From positions 4,216,001 to 4,280,000 of the forward strand of contig NZ_CP180316.1 in assembly GCF_051131705.1 (NCBI RefSeq): a stretch of DNA of 64,000 nt, written 5' to 3'. Each line of letters opens with the position of its first letter. The stretch's first letter is position 1. The notes beneath the pieces were generated by a model, which saw only the letters and a list, made by a program, of their open reading frames with translations, had not been told where the DNA came from and made no database searches. The stretch comes from Arthrobacter_M sp030063245 (GTDB lineage: Bacteria > Actinomycetota > Actinomycetes > Actinomycetales > Micrococcaceae). Shown piece by piece: positions 1 to 9,449 of the stretch. The position numbers were made by a program, and so were the translations under genes.

Positions 1-106
1 GGGCCACCTGCTCGGCCCGCCCGCCGCCGGCCAGCTGCGCGAAAACCGCCGATCTGGCCCCGGGGGCCGCAGGCGGCCGGTTTCTCGGGCCGGCATCTGC
101 TTCCAT
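1..106 (-). CDS. GntR (FadR-type) transcriptional regulator, N-terminus only
   Basis: An open frame runs from an ATG at 106 leftwards off the window edge and encodes 35 residues. The stretch RSAVFAQLAGGGRAEQVA resembles the linker and first helix that begin many FadR-subfamily GntR regulators, just before the winged helix. Only the N-terminus is visible, so the effector domain is unknown. It is divergent from the CoA-transferase at 378 and may regulate it. The family call rests on a short match. Confidence 0.45.
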   Translation of the reverse strand, partial: MEADAGPRNRPPAAPGARSAVFAQLAGGGRAEQVA

Positions 107-377
107 AGGTTTACCTCAGCCGACGCAAAGTCCGGCGAATCCGCCGCAGGCGGATCTGAGACCGGTGGATCTGACAGGCCAATCAACAACGAGCGAATGC
201 GCCGGTAGGCCAATTGACCAATACTGGATAGAACGTTCAATGAGGATCCTTAAGACCGTTGCTAAGCTTCCAAACCACCGGACGTGACAAGCCGGACGCC
301 ACAAGACAGAAGGACAAGGCAGCCCCTTCCTGCCCTGCATCCTTGGAAATGCAGCCCGTACAGCAAAAAGGACACAA

Positions 378-1559
378 ATGCTCCCCTCCGCGCATTGCGC
401 AGAACCGTCAGCCGGTCCGCTCGACGGAATCATCGTCGCCGATTTTTCCCGTGTCCTGGCCGGCCCACTCGCCACCATGACGTTGGCCGATCTGGGCGCC
501 CGGGTGATCAAGGTCGAGCGGCCCGGGACCGGGGATGACACCCGCCATTGGGGGCCGCCGTTTTCCGCTACGGGGGCAACGTATTTCGAAAGCGTCAACC
601 GCAATAAGGAGTCCGTCTGTCTTGATCTTGGCGACCCGGCCGACCGGAAGCTGGCGCGCAGCCTCGCGCTCAGGGCCGACGTCGTTGCTGAGAACTTCAT
701 GGTGGGCACAATGGACAAGCTTGGGCTTGGCTACGCGGACCTCGCAGCGGAGAATCCGGGCCTGGTTTACGCCTCAATCACCGGATTCGGCAGCGCCGGC
801 GGGGCGGCGCTGCCCGGCTACGACTTCATCGTCCAGGCCCTCGGAGGCCTGATGAGCATTACCGGGGAGGCCGACGGCGGCCCGGTCAAGGCCGGCGTCG
901 CGCTGGTCGACGTGCTCACCGCCAAGGACGCGGCCATCGGCATCCTCGCCGCGCTTACCGCGCGCCGGTCCACCGGACGCGGGGCGCGGCTTGAACTTAA
1001 TCTGCTCTCCAGCCTGCAGGGGGCACTGGCCAACCAGGGCCAGGCGTATCTGGGTGCGGATAAAATCCCCGGCCGGATGGGCAACGACCATCCGTCGATC
1101 GTGCCCTACCAACTGCTCCAATGCTCGGACGGTCCGCTGGCCGTGGCCTGCGGCAACGACGGTCAGTTTGCCCGGCTCACGGCGGTGCTGGGATGCGACG
1201 AGCTGGCAGCCGATCCACGGTTTGCGGCCAACAGTGCTCGCGTGGCGAACCGGTTGGAACTGGTGGAACTGCTGGAGAAGGCGCTGGGCACCGCGCCGGC
1301 GGAAATCTGGCAGGGCAAGCTGACCGGCGCCGGGGTCCCGGCCGGGCAGGTGGCGACCATCGCCGAGGGCCTGGACTTCGCTGCATCCCTGGGACTGGAG
1401 CCCACCATTGATGTCAGGAATTCGGCGGGCGATACGGTCGGCCGGCAGGTGCGACACCCCATCACATGGACCCCGCCGCTCCCGCCGCGCACCCAGGCGC
1501 CGCCGGCACTGGGCGCGGACGATCGGGCCATCCGCGGGTGGCTCGCTTCGCCACAGTAG
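378..1559 (+). CDS. CaiB/BaiF family III CoA-transferase (probable glutarate CoA-transferase)
   Basis: This 393-residue protein has the usual length for family III CoA-transferases. Its N-terminal signature VADFSRVLAGPLATMTLADL (about residues 20-39) is followed by GARVIKVERPG. The family's catalytic Asp is probably Asp-178 in GVALVDVL, equivalent to the residue that forms the acyl anhydride intermediate. AAAGGAC lies just upstream of the ATG. The neighbours (aminotransferase, glutaryl-CoA-dehydrogenase-like enzyme, semialdehyde dehydrogenase) suggest it activates glutarate with succinyl-CoA, as the SUGCT/GcdG group does. The substrate is inferred from context; the family is clear. Confidence 0.88.
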   Translation: MLPSAHCAEPSAGPLDGIIVADFSRVLAGPLATMTLADLGARVIKVERPGTGDDTRHWGPPFSATGATYFESVNRNKESVCLDLGDPADRKLARSLALRADVVAENFMVGTMDKLGLGYADLAAENPGLVYASITGFGSAGGAALPGYDFIVQALGGLMSITGEADGGPVKAGVALVDVLTAKDAAIGILAALTARRSTGRGARLELNLLSSLQGALANQGQAYLGADKIPGRMGNDHPSIVPYQLLQCSDGPLAVACGNDGQFARLTAVLGCDELAADPRFAANSARVANRLELVELLEKALGTAPAEIWQGKLTGAGVPAGQVATIAEGLDFAASLGLEPTIDVRNSAGDTVGRQVRHPITWTPPLPPRTQAPPALGADDRAIRGWLASPQ

Positions 1560-1622
1560 GTACTGCCCTGCACCATGACCCGACCGCCTTACCACCGGAC
1601 GAAGCGGTGCGGTCCGGCGCAG

Positions 1623-3275
1623 CTACGAAGAATGGCTCCCGGCGCGGCTTCCGCCGGTGCACCGCAGTGCCAGCCACAGATTTGCCGCCACATCCGGGTC
1701 ATCCAGGTCGGTATTGAGGAGTTTCGCCGCGATTGCAATCCGGTGCCGCAGTGAATTCCGGTGCACCCCGAGTTCGCGGGCGGTGACTTCCCATTGGCCG
1801 CGGTGGCGCAGGTAACTGCGGACGGTCTCGACCAGATCTGCCCGGGGATAGGCACGCAGTTCCGCGACCCAGCGCTCCGCCTGCCGATCAGCCGGGGTGC
1901 CGCCGGCCCCGGCCAGCTGCCCGGCCTTAACCCGGCGTGCAGCGTCGGCCAGTTCCGCAATATGGTCCACGGCGCGGTGCAGGGACATGGGACGGCTGAG
2001 CACCGCGGCCGGCAGTGCTCCACCTGCGCTTCCTGCAGCGGCAGTCAGGCCGGCTGATACCCCGGGCCGCACGGGCCTGACCGGAAGTCCGACGGCTGAT
2101 TCACTACCGGACTCGGCGACGGCGGCACCCGCCGGAATCCCACGCTGCGGCTCGGCATCCAGAATCAGGACAGCCAGTCCGTTCTCGGCGTAGCGCAAGC
2201 TGCAACCACGGACGGCGGCGGCCAGCCCGGGCCACGGCTCTTCCTGGAGCAGCGTGCCCAGCAGCGCAACGGTATCCGCGTAGGACATGTCCGCAGTCAC
2301 AGTTTCCGCAGGCATGGTGTCCGCAGCCATGGCGGTTTTGTCGGCACCGGGCCGGATGACCAGTAGCCGTACCTGTTCCGGCGGCGGCGCCATCTGCAGA
2401 TCCACAGCAAGTGCACGACCTGCCTCCACATGTCCCTTGAGGATCATCCTCGCCACGGCCGCCCCGAGCGTGGCACGGGTGCCGGCAACTTCCAGGTCCT
2501 GCTGCGCCTTGAGCGAGAGCAGCACGCACACCGTCAGGATAATCTGCCGATCGGCCTTGGTCAGCTTCCGGCCGGCGCCGATCGCGAGGAAACCAGCCAT
2601 CTGCTCCCCCACCAGGACTGGATATTCGACGACATCGGTGCCGTGCAGCTGGAAGGTCGCCGCCGAATAGGTGGTGGCCATGTTCAGGCGTGACGTTTCG
2701 AGCCGCAGCTGCGGTACAACCCCTTGAGCGGTTGCAGGCCAGATTGTCTCGGCGCCATCCAGTGACGTTAAATAGACCACCCAGCCGCCGAGCGCCTGGG
2801 CCAGCGCCTTCACCACGGCGATCAAGGCGTCGGGCCGGGTGGCGGCCCGGGCCAGCGCCGTTTGCGTGCCCAGGCTGGCAGCCAGATCCGCCTGTCCGCC
2901 GCGGGCGACCAGATCCCAATAGTTCCTGGAGACGGTCATAAACGGTGTGCCGGCGGGGATGATCAGCAGCGCCAGTCCCGCGTCGTCGCAGGCGGACGTC
3001 AGCGCGGGAGGAACCGCGTCAATGCCGGCCCCCAGCCCGAGTCCAAGCGCGGCGATGTCCCGTTCCACGAGCCGCTCCACGTAGCGCAGCACCTTTTCCG
3101 CACTGCCCGAGACGGGGATGCCCGTGGTCAGCAGCAACTCGCCGCCTTCCAGATACGGCGTGGGATCGTCAAGCTCCGATATGTGCACACCGGAGATCTG
3201 TCGGCGGGCCACCTCCGCCCCGCCGGCTGGTTGCAGCGCATCGAGCTCGCCGCAAAGCTGCGCGAGACTGATCAT
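1623..3275 (-). CDS. PucR family transcriptional regulator
   Basis: This is a cytoplasmic regulator of 550 residues. The N-terminal PucR ligand domain (about residues 1-120) starts MISLAQLCGELDAL. A GAF-like central region follows. The C-terminal PucR helix-turn-helix (about the last 65 residues) reads VRSYLRHRGQWEVTARELGV, HRNSLRHRI. I chose the ATG at 3275 because the PucR domain begins there; 36 further in-frame codons upstream look non-coding. It is divergent from gabT and convergent with the CoA-transferase, so it probably controls the surrounding aminovalerate/GABA genes. The effector is unknown. Confidence 0.88.
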   Translation of the reverse strand: MISLAQLCGELDALQPAGGAEVARRQISGVHISELDDPTPYLEGGELLLTTGIPVSGSAEKVLRYVERLVERDIAALGLGLGAGIDAVPPALTSACDDAGLALLIIPAGTPFMTVSRNYWDLVARGGQADLAASLGTQTALARAATRPDALIAVVKALAQALGGWVVYLTSLDGAETIWPATAQGVVPQLRLETSRLNMATTYSAATFQLHGTDVVEYPVLVGEQMAGFLAIGAGRKLTKADRQIILTVCVLLSLKAQQDLEVAGTRATLGAAVARMILKGHVEAGRALAVDLQMAPPPEQVRLLVIRPGADKTAMAADTMPAETVTADMSYADTVALLGTLLQEEPWPGLAAAVRGCSLRYAENGLAVLILDAEPQRGIPAGAAVAESGSESAVGLPVRPVRPGVSAGLTAAAGSAGGALPAAVLSRPMSLHRAVDHIAELADAARRVKAGQLAGAGGTPADRQAERWVAELRAYPRADLVETVRSYLRHRGQWEVTARELGVHRNSLRHRIAIAAKLLNTDLDDPDVAANLWLALRCTGGSRAGSHSS

Positions 3276-3399
3276 GGTGCCCCCATTCCCGCCGATGCCG
3301 CAACCCTGGAAAAGCGTTTTGGATATTCTATCTAAAATTCGGCACATTATGGTCGTTGTACCTAATGGCAACGGTCCCGGCAATGGCTACTTTTGATTC

Positions 3400-4770
3400 A
3401 TGACACCTACCACACGGCCGGTTCCCCAGTCCCGCCACCTCGCGACCTCGATTCCTGGTCCCAAGTCCCAGACGCTGCACAGCAAGCGCCTGCAGGAAGT
3501 CACCGGTGGGTTCGGTGTGACCCTGCCCGTTTTCATCGACCGCGCAGAGGGCGGCATCCTGGCGGATGTCGATGGCAACCGCCTCATTGACTTCGCCTCC
3601 GGCATCGCGGTGACCAGCGTGGGCGCCTCGAACCCGCACGTCCAGGCCCGCGTGGCGGAGCAGCTGGAACGCTTCACCCACACCTGTTTCATGGTCACCG
3701 AATACGAGTCATTCACTGAGGTGGCCACATGGCTAAACGAGCACACGCCCGGTGACTTCGAGAAGCGTACGGCCCTGTTTTCCACCGGATCGGAAGCGGT
3801 GGAAAATGCCGTCAAGATCTCCCGTGCAGCGACCGGGCGGGACAAGGTCTTGGTTTTCGATGACGCCTATCACGGCCGCACCATGCTCACGATGGCCATG
3901 ACGGCCAAGGAAAACCCCTACAAGAAGAGCTTCGGTCCGTTCCCCTCCGATGTCCACCGTGCCCCGATGGCCGCGCCGCTGCGCTGGGCGACGGGCGCGG
4001 AAAACGCCACCGCCGAGGCCCTGGCCGGCGTGGAGCAGACGCTGGCCGACCACGGCGCGGAGAACTTTGCCGCCATGGTCATTGAACCCATTCAGGGCGA
4101 GGGCGGGTTGATCGTGCCGGCGACGGGATTCCTGACCGGGCTGCGGGAGATCGCCACCCGCCACGGCATCGTCTTCGTGATTGATGAGATCCAGGCCGGC
4201 ATGGGCCGCACGGGTGCCCTCTTCGCCAGCGAGCATGAGGGCGTGGTAGGGGATCTTATCCTGACCGCCAAGGCGCTGGTCGGCGGCCTGCCGCTCAGTG
4301 CGGTGACCGGCCGCGCCGAGCTGATGAACGCTGTCCACACCGGTGGCTTGGGCGGCACCTACGCCGGCAACCCGCTGGCCTGCGCCGCGGCACTGGGCGT
4401 CTTCGAAGCCTTTGCGGACGGCTCCCTGCTTGCCAACGCCCGCCGCATTGAAACCACTGCCCGTGCGGTCCTCGAACCCCTGCTGGCCGGCACCGCCGTC
4501 GTCGTCGACGTCCGCGGCCGCGGTGCCATGCTGGCCGTCGAATTCGCGGACCAGAACACGTTGGAGCCGCTGCCGGAGATTGCCAAGGCAGTGGCCGCGG
4601 CATGCCATGAGCAGGGCGTGCTGGTGCTGGTCTGCGGCACCTACGGCAATGTCATCCGCCTGTTGCCGCCGCTGGTGATCGGTGATGAACTATTGGCCGA
4701 CGGTCTCCAGGTTCTTGCCGAAAGCATCCTGGCGGCGGACCGCGAGCCGGTTGCCGCCGTCGTCGTTTAG
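3400..4770 (+). CDS. gabT: 4-aminobutyrate / 5-aminovalerate aminotransferase (class III, PLP)
   Basis: This 456-residue class III aminotransferase transfers the amino group of GABA or 5-aminovalerate to 2-oxoglutarate. STGSEAVENAVKISR is the cofactor phosphate-binding region. FVIDEIQAGMGRTG carries the PLP-ring aspartate, and Lys-291 in LTAKALVGGLPLSAVTGR is the Schiff-base lysine. These match bacterial GabT closely. The next two genes code for a glutaryl-CoA dehydrogenase and a semialdehyde dehydrogenase, so 5-aminovalerate (DavT role) may be the physiological substrate. GABA cannot be excluded; sequence alone does not separate the two. Confidence 0.92.
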   Translation: MTPTTRPVPQSRHLATSIPGPKSQTLHSKRLQEVTGGFGVTLPVFIDRAEGGILADVDGNRLIDFASGIAVTSVGASNPHVQARVAEQLERFTHTCFMVTEYESFTEVATWLNEHTPGDFEKRTALFSTGSEAVENAVKISRAATGRDKVLVFDDAYHGRTMLTMAMTAKENPYKKSFGPFPSDVHRAPMAAPLRWATGAENATAEALAGVEQTLADHGAENFAAMVIEPIQGEGGLIVPATGFLTGLREIATRHGIVFVIDEIQAGMGRTGALFASEHEGVVGDLILTAKALVGGLPLSAVTGRAELMNAVHTGGLGGTYAGNPLACAAALGVFEAFADGSLLANARRIETTARAVLEPLLAGTAVVVDVRGRGAMLAVEFADQNTLEPLPEIAKAVAAACHEQGVLVLVCGTYGNVIRLLPPLVIGDELLADGLQVLAESILAADREPVAAVVV

Positions 4771-4823
4771 TCGGCCGGCCGCACCCGCAACTCAGCCGTC
4801 CCTCCCCACAGAAAGCAAAAACC

Positions 4824-5996
4824 ATGCCAGATGCAGTTGATCTGATCAATATTGATTCCCTCCTCAGCGCCGACGAAATTGAGCTCCGCCGGTCCGTCCG
4901 TGCGTTCGTGGACACCGAAATCAAGCCCAACATCGCCGGCTGGTATGAGAATGCCGTCTTCCCGCTGGAGATCGTCCCCGAGATGGCCAAGCTGGGGCTG
5001 CTGGGCATGCATTTGAAGGGCTACGGCTGCGCCGGGCGTTCCGCCGTCATGTACGGACTGGCCGGCATGGAGCTGGAGGCGGGTGACTCCGGGCTGCGGA
5101 CATTCGTCAGCGTGCAGGGATCCCTGGCGATGAGCGCCATCTACAAGCACGGCTCAGAAGAGCAGAAAAACGAATGGCTGCCCAGGATGGCCGCCGGCGA
5201 AGCGATCGGCTGCTTTGGCCTCACGGAACCCACCGCCGGGTCCGACCCCGGCGCCATGAAAACCTTCGCTCGCCGTGATGGCTCCGGCCCGGACGCGGAC
5301 TGGGTCATCAACGGCAGCAAGCGCTGGATCGGATTGGCCTCGGTGGCCAAGGTCGCCCTTATCTGGGCCCAGACCGACGACGGCGTCCGCGGCTTTGTAG
5401 TCCCCACCGAGACGCAGGGCTTCACGGCCACGCCCATCGAACCCAAGCTGTCCATGCGGGCGTCCATCCAGTGCGACATCGAACTCTCCGGCGTCCGCCT
5501 GCCCGCCGACGCCGTGCTCCCGCACGCCAAGGGCCTGCGCGGTCCGTTCGAGTGCCTCAACGAGGCCCGCTACGGCATCATCTGGGGCGCGATGGGCGCC
5601 GCCAGGGACAGCTACCTCGCGGCTCTGGAGTACGCCAAGGAGCGCCTGCAGTTCGACAAACCGCTGGCCGGGTACCAGCTCACGCAGGAAAAACTCGTCA
5701 ATATGGCCTTGGAGATCAACAAGGGCACCCTGCTGGCCTTGCATCTGGGGCGCCTCAAGGATGCCGGGCAGCTGAGCCAGCACCAGATCTCCGTCGGCAA
5801 ACTCAACAATTGCCGGGAAGCCATCACCATCTGCCGAGACGCCCGGGCCATCCTCGGCGGCAACGGCATCACGCTGGACTACTCCCCGCTGCGCCATGCG
5901 AACAACCTGGAATCCGTCCGCACCTACGAGGGAACCGACGAGGTGCACACCCTGATCCTGGGCCAGCACATCACTGGCATCCCTGCCTTCCGCTAA
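4824..5996 (+). CDS. gcdH: acyl-CoA dehydrogenase, glutaryl-CoA dehydrogenase type
   Basis: This 390-residue FAD enzyme has features typical of glutaryl-CoA dehydrogenase rather than straight-chain acyl-CoA dehydrogenases: KGYGCAG near residue 70, Arg-92 in DSGLRTFVSVQ (the residue that binds the distal carboxylate), CFGLTEPTAGSDPGAM, NEARYGIIWG, and the catalytic base Glu-369 in TYEGTDEVHTLILG. It would convert glutaryl-CoA to crotonyl-CoA and CO2. It lies 53 bp after gabT and 28 bp before the aldehyde dehydrogenase, in an apparent operon. The family is certain; the substrate is well supported by motif and context. Confidence 0.87.
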   Translation: MPDAVDLINIDSLLSADEIELRRSVRAFVDTEIKPNIAGWYENAVFPLEIVPEMAKLGLLGMHLKGYGCAGRSAVMYGLAGMELEAGDSGLRTFVSVQGSLAMSAIYKHGSEEQKNEWLPRMAAGEAIGCFGLTEPTAGSDPGAMKTFARRDGSGPDADWVINGSKRWIGLASVAKVALIWAQTDDGVRGFVVPTETQGFTATPIEPKLSMRASIQCDIELSGVRLPADAVLPHAKGLRGPFECLNEARYGIIWGAMGAARDSYLAALEYAKERLQFDKPLAGYQLTQEKLVNMALEINKGTLLALHLGRLKDAGQLSQHQISVGKLNNCREAITICRDARAILGGNGITLDYSPLRHANNLESVRTYEGTDEVHTLILGQHITGIPAFR

Positions 5997-6024
5997 GAAC
6001 GCCTTCCGCTAAGAAAGAGGGACC

Positions 6025-7506
6025 ATGACCGACGTTATTCAACTCCGGCATTACATCGACGGCGCCTGGCTCGATGGCACCGGTGCGGCCACCAGCAGTT
6101 TCAATCCGGCACGGCCCGAAGAGTGCGTGGCGCGCGGGCTGCAGGCGGGGTCGGACGACGTCGATGCCGCCATGGGTGCAGCGGCACGGGCCGCGCGCGG
6201 GTGGGCACGCACCCCCGCGCATGACCGTGGCGCCGTCCTGCTGCGGGCGGCGGCCGTCCTTGAGGAGTCCGCGGAGAGCTGGGGACTCGAACTTGCCCGC
6301 GAAGAGGGCAAGACGCTCGCCGAGGGCAGGGGCGAGGTGCGCCGGGCCGCGCAGATCTTCCGCTATTACGGGAACGACGGCGACCGAACGGCCGGGGAGA
6401 TCTTCTCCTCGCCGCGCCGCGGCGAGAAGATCCTGGTCACCCGCAAACCGCTCGGCGTCGTCGGCGTGATCACGCCGTTCAACTTCCCGATCGCCATTCC
6501 TGCCTGGAAAATCGCCCCGGCGCTGACGTACGGCAACACCGTGGTCTGGAAGCCGGCCAGCACCGTGCCGCTGTTGGCCATGCGCCTGGCGCAGGCGCTG
6601 GACGCCGCGGGCCTGCCCGCCGGCGTGCTGAACCTGCTGATCGGCCCCGGCTCGATCGGCAACCAGTTGGTGGAGCACCCAGCCCTGGACGGCCTGACCT
6701 TTACCGGCTCCACCGGCGTCGGCCGCCGGCTGGCCGGTGCTGCGGCCGGCCGGGGAGTTCCCGTCCAAGCGGAAATGGGCGGCAAGAACGCGGCCGTGGT
6801 GCTCGCCGACGCGGACCTGGAACTCGCCGCCGATCAGGTCATGCTCGGCGCCTTCCGGTCCACAGGCCAGAAGTGCACGGCCACCTCCCGGCTCATTGTC
6901 GCGGACAGCGTTGCGGACGAGTTCCTGGCCATGCTGCGGAGCAGGGCCGAATCGCTCATCGTGGGCAATCCCGCCGATCCGTCGGTCCAAATGGGGCCGG
7001 TGGTCAACGACGGCGCCCGCAAATCCATCCAAACCGGCATCGATACGGCGCTGGCCCAGGGGGCAACGCTGGTCACGGGCGGCCGCCCCTACAGCGGCGG
7101 CGAGCTGGCCGCCGGCTACTTTATTGCCCCGACCATTGTGGAGCTGCCGGCTGCCGGCGCCGCTGCCGGACCGGTGGATGCCTGGCGGGAGGAGCTGTTC
7201 GGCCCGGTGCTTTGCGTCCGCCGGGCAGCCACGGCGGACGAGGCCTTCGAGCTCGCCAACGACAACGAATTCGGGCTCTCGGCTGCCCTTTTCACCCAAG
7301 ACGTGACCCGCGCCCTGGAAGCGATGGATGAGATCGACGTCGGCATTCTGCACGTGAACTCCGAATCGGCCAGCGCGGACCCGCATGTGCCGTTCGGCGG
7401 CGCCAAGAAGAGCGGCTATGGGCCTAAGGAGCAGGGCCAGTCCGCCAAGGAGTTCTTCACGCACACCACGACCGTCTATCTGCGCGGCGGAACCCCCGGA
7501 GCGTGA
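6025..7506 (+). CDS. NAD(P)-dependent semialdehyde dehydrogenase (glutarate/succinate semialdehyde or 2-oxoglutarate semialdehyde type)
   Basis: This aldehyde dehydrogenase superfamily member has 493 residues. VITPFNFPIAIPAWKIAPAL is the cofactor-binding strand, FTGSTGVGRRLA the Rossmann turn, Glu-250 in EMGGKNAAVV the general base, and Cys-284 in STGQKCTATSRLI the nucleophile. AAAGAGGG precedes the ATG. In this operon it probably oxidises the semialdehyde made by the aminotransferase, giving glutarate (DavD role) or succinate. Overall it reads more like the 2-oxoglutarate-semialdehyde dehydrogenase branch than classical GabD, so the exact substrate is open. Confidence 0.88.
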   Translation: MTDVIQLRHYIDGAWLDGTGAATSSFNPARPEECVARGLQAGSDDVDAAMGAAARAARGWARTPAHDRGAVLLRAAAVLEESAESWGLELAREEGKTLAEGRGEVRRAAQIFRYYGNDGDRTAGEIFSSPRRGEKILVTRKPLGVVGVITPFNFPIAIPAWKIAPALTYGNTVVWKPASTVPLLAMRLAQALDAAGLPAGVLNLLIGPGSIGNQLVEHPALDGLTFTGSTGVGRRLAGAAAGRGVPVQAEMGGKNAAVVLADADLELAADQVMLGAFRSTGQKCTATSRLIVADSVADEFLAMLRSRAESLIVGNPADPSVQMGPVVNDGARKSIQTGIDTALAQGATLVTGGRPYSGGELAAGYFIAPTIVELPAAGAAAGPVDAWREELFGPVLCVRRAATADEAFELANDNEFGLSAALFTQDVTRALEAMDEIDVGILHVNSESASADPHVPFGGAKKSGYGPKEQGQSAKEFFTHTTTVYLRGGTPGA

Positions 7507-7533
7507 GGAAGCCCGGCGCGTGAGTTTCCCCCG

Positions 7534-7568
7534 CGTGTGAGCATGTCCGGCCGTGTGAGCATGTCCGG
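7534..7568. repeat. two copies of a 17-bp direct repeat
   Basis: CGTGTGAGCATGTCCGG occurs at 7534-7550 and again at 7552-7568, in the short gap between the aldehyde dehydrogenase stop and the convergent DHA2 transporter. A looser third version (CGCGTGAG) precedes it. No function is apparent. Confidence 0.7.
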
Positions 7569-7676
7569 GCAGCGATGGCGCTGGCTTCCGCTGACCGGGT
7601 TCGGAACCGTCGCAGGAAGACAGGCAGACGACAGACAGACGACAGGTATCCGGGTAACGGACGCCGAGTCGGCGAA

Positions 7677-9318
7677 TCACCGTTCCGCGGGGACCGCATC
7701 GAGCACCAGTTGATCGTCGTCGGCGAGCAGGTCATGCGCCAGTTTCTCCAAGCGCTCCGCCAGCTCCGGGTGCTCCCCCGGGTCCCAACCGGCCAGCAGC
7801 TCCGTGAGCCCGTCACGCCGGGCCGTGGTGAGGCGGTCGACGGCGGAACGCCCGGCCGGCGTGAGCGTGAACTTTTCGCCGCTGTCGCTGAGAATGTGGG
7901 CAGCGGCGTGCGCGCCGCCGGGACGGCCGTCAGAGCCACGACGCGTGCCGCCGTCGTCGGCCCCGGCATCCACATTGGGAGCGCCCCGCCCGCCCGCGGC
8001 CCGGGCTCCCGCAGCCCGATCGTCGGCAGCCGGGGCGCCCCTTACCGAGATGCCCGTGACCAGCTCGTTCCGGAGCAGCTCCTGCACCAGGGGCTCCAGA
8101 TCCGTTTGGCCGGTGTGCAGACCGCTGGCCAGCGTGGACAGACTGGCGGCCGGCCGCTCGGCAAACCTGTAAAGCAGCCACACGGCCCCTGGCTCCAAAT
8201 CGACGTCGGCCTGCTGAGCCAAATGCCGGTACATCTCCGCCCGGTTTTCGTGCTGCAGCAGGTGGTTGAGCTTGCGCTCCACTTCCTGCAGCGATGTGCG
8301 TCCCTCCGGCGGAATAAAGGCCTCGGCTGCATCGGCGTCCACCGTGGCCCGCAGCTTCAGCTCGGGCAGCAGCAAGGTGAGCACAAAGGCCAGCGCACCA
8401 ACGGGTGCGGCGATCAGGAACACGGTCTGCAGCGCGTTGGCGTACTGGGAAATGAATTCGGCGCGCGCACCCGCCGGCAGCGCCGCCAGCTGCGCGGGGT
8501 TGATGTTCGCCCCGCTCAGGCCCGCAGGCAGAGTGTGTGTGGCCAGCACGGCGGCGAAAATGGCCCCAAAAACGGCCGAGCCGAACGAGCCGCCAATGGA
8601 CCGGAAGAAGGTGGCGCCGGAGGTTGCTGTGCCCAGATTGGAGTAATCCACGGCGTTCTGCACCGCAATCACCAGCACCTGCATGACCCCGCCGATGCCG
8701 ATGCCCAGGATGAACATGAACAGTGAGACCACGATGGTCGGCGTGTTCTGATCCATGGTGGAGAACAGAAACAGGCCCACGGTCATGACGGCGGTGCCGG
8801 CCACTGGAAAGATCTTGTAGCGGCCCCACCGTGATATCAGCCGGCCCGAACCGATGGACGTCAGCAGCAGGCCCCCCATCATGGGCAGCAGCTGCAGCCC
8901 AGAGCTCGTGGCGGCGTCGCCCCGGACCACCTGCAGGAACAACGGCAGGAACGTGATGGCGCCGAACATGGCGAAACCGACGATGAAGCCGATTCCGCTG
9001 GCTACCGCGAAGACCCTGTTGCGGAACAGGGTCAGCGGAATGACGGGCTCCTTGGTACGGCGCTCGATCAGCACGAACAGCACGATCAACACCGCGCTGG
9101 CCACGGCGAGGCCGATGATGAACGCTGAGCCCCAGGAGTATGAGGTGCCACCAAGGGTTGTCACCAGCACCAGACCGGTGGCTGCTGCGGCGAGTGCTGC
9201 GGTGCCCAGGTAGTCGATCTGTCGTTTGACCCGTTCCCCGGAGCCGGGCAGCACCGAGGCCACCACGATCAGTGCCGCCGCTCCGATGGGAATATTGACG
9301 TAGAAAACCCAGCGCCAA
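7677..9318 (-). pseudogene. DHA2-family MFS multidrug transporter with winged-helix-like C-terminus, 5' end missing
   Basis: The frame can be followed from the stop at 7677 back to about 9318, where WRWVFYVNIPIG appears and the frame ends at an in-frame TGA. That motif normally lies about 160 residues into EmrB/QacA (DHA2, 14-helix) exporters, so the start and first helices are missing. The longest ORF still begins at a GTG at 9266. Membrane helices run to about 8370. The remaining roughly 220 residues are soluble and MarR-like, including VWLLYRFAERPAASLSTLAS and LTPAGRSAVDRL, with a G/A/D-rich linker. The break coincides with the left edge of the accessory region. Its function is probably lost. 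Confidence 0.8.
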
Positions 9319-9449
9319 GGTGAGGATCAGCGCGGCCTTCCGCGTTAGAACTGACGTTGAGGTTACAAAGTCTTACGCCGAGCCATTCGCTTAACAGGTC
9401 ATCGTTACTCTGACGCTGCCGGCCAGCCTAATCAGGCTTTCTCCCAAAA

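Noticed and set aside
5971..7680. Long minus-strand reading frame
   Set aside because: It is a GC-rich shadow of the aldehyde dehydrogenase, which has clear catalytic motifs on the plus strand.
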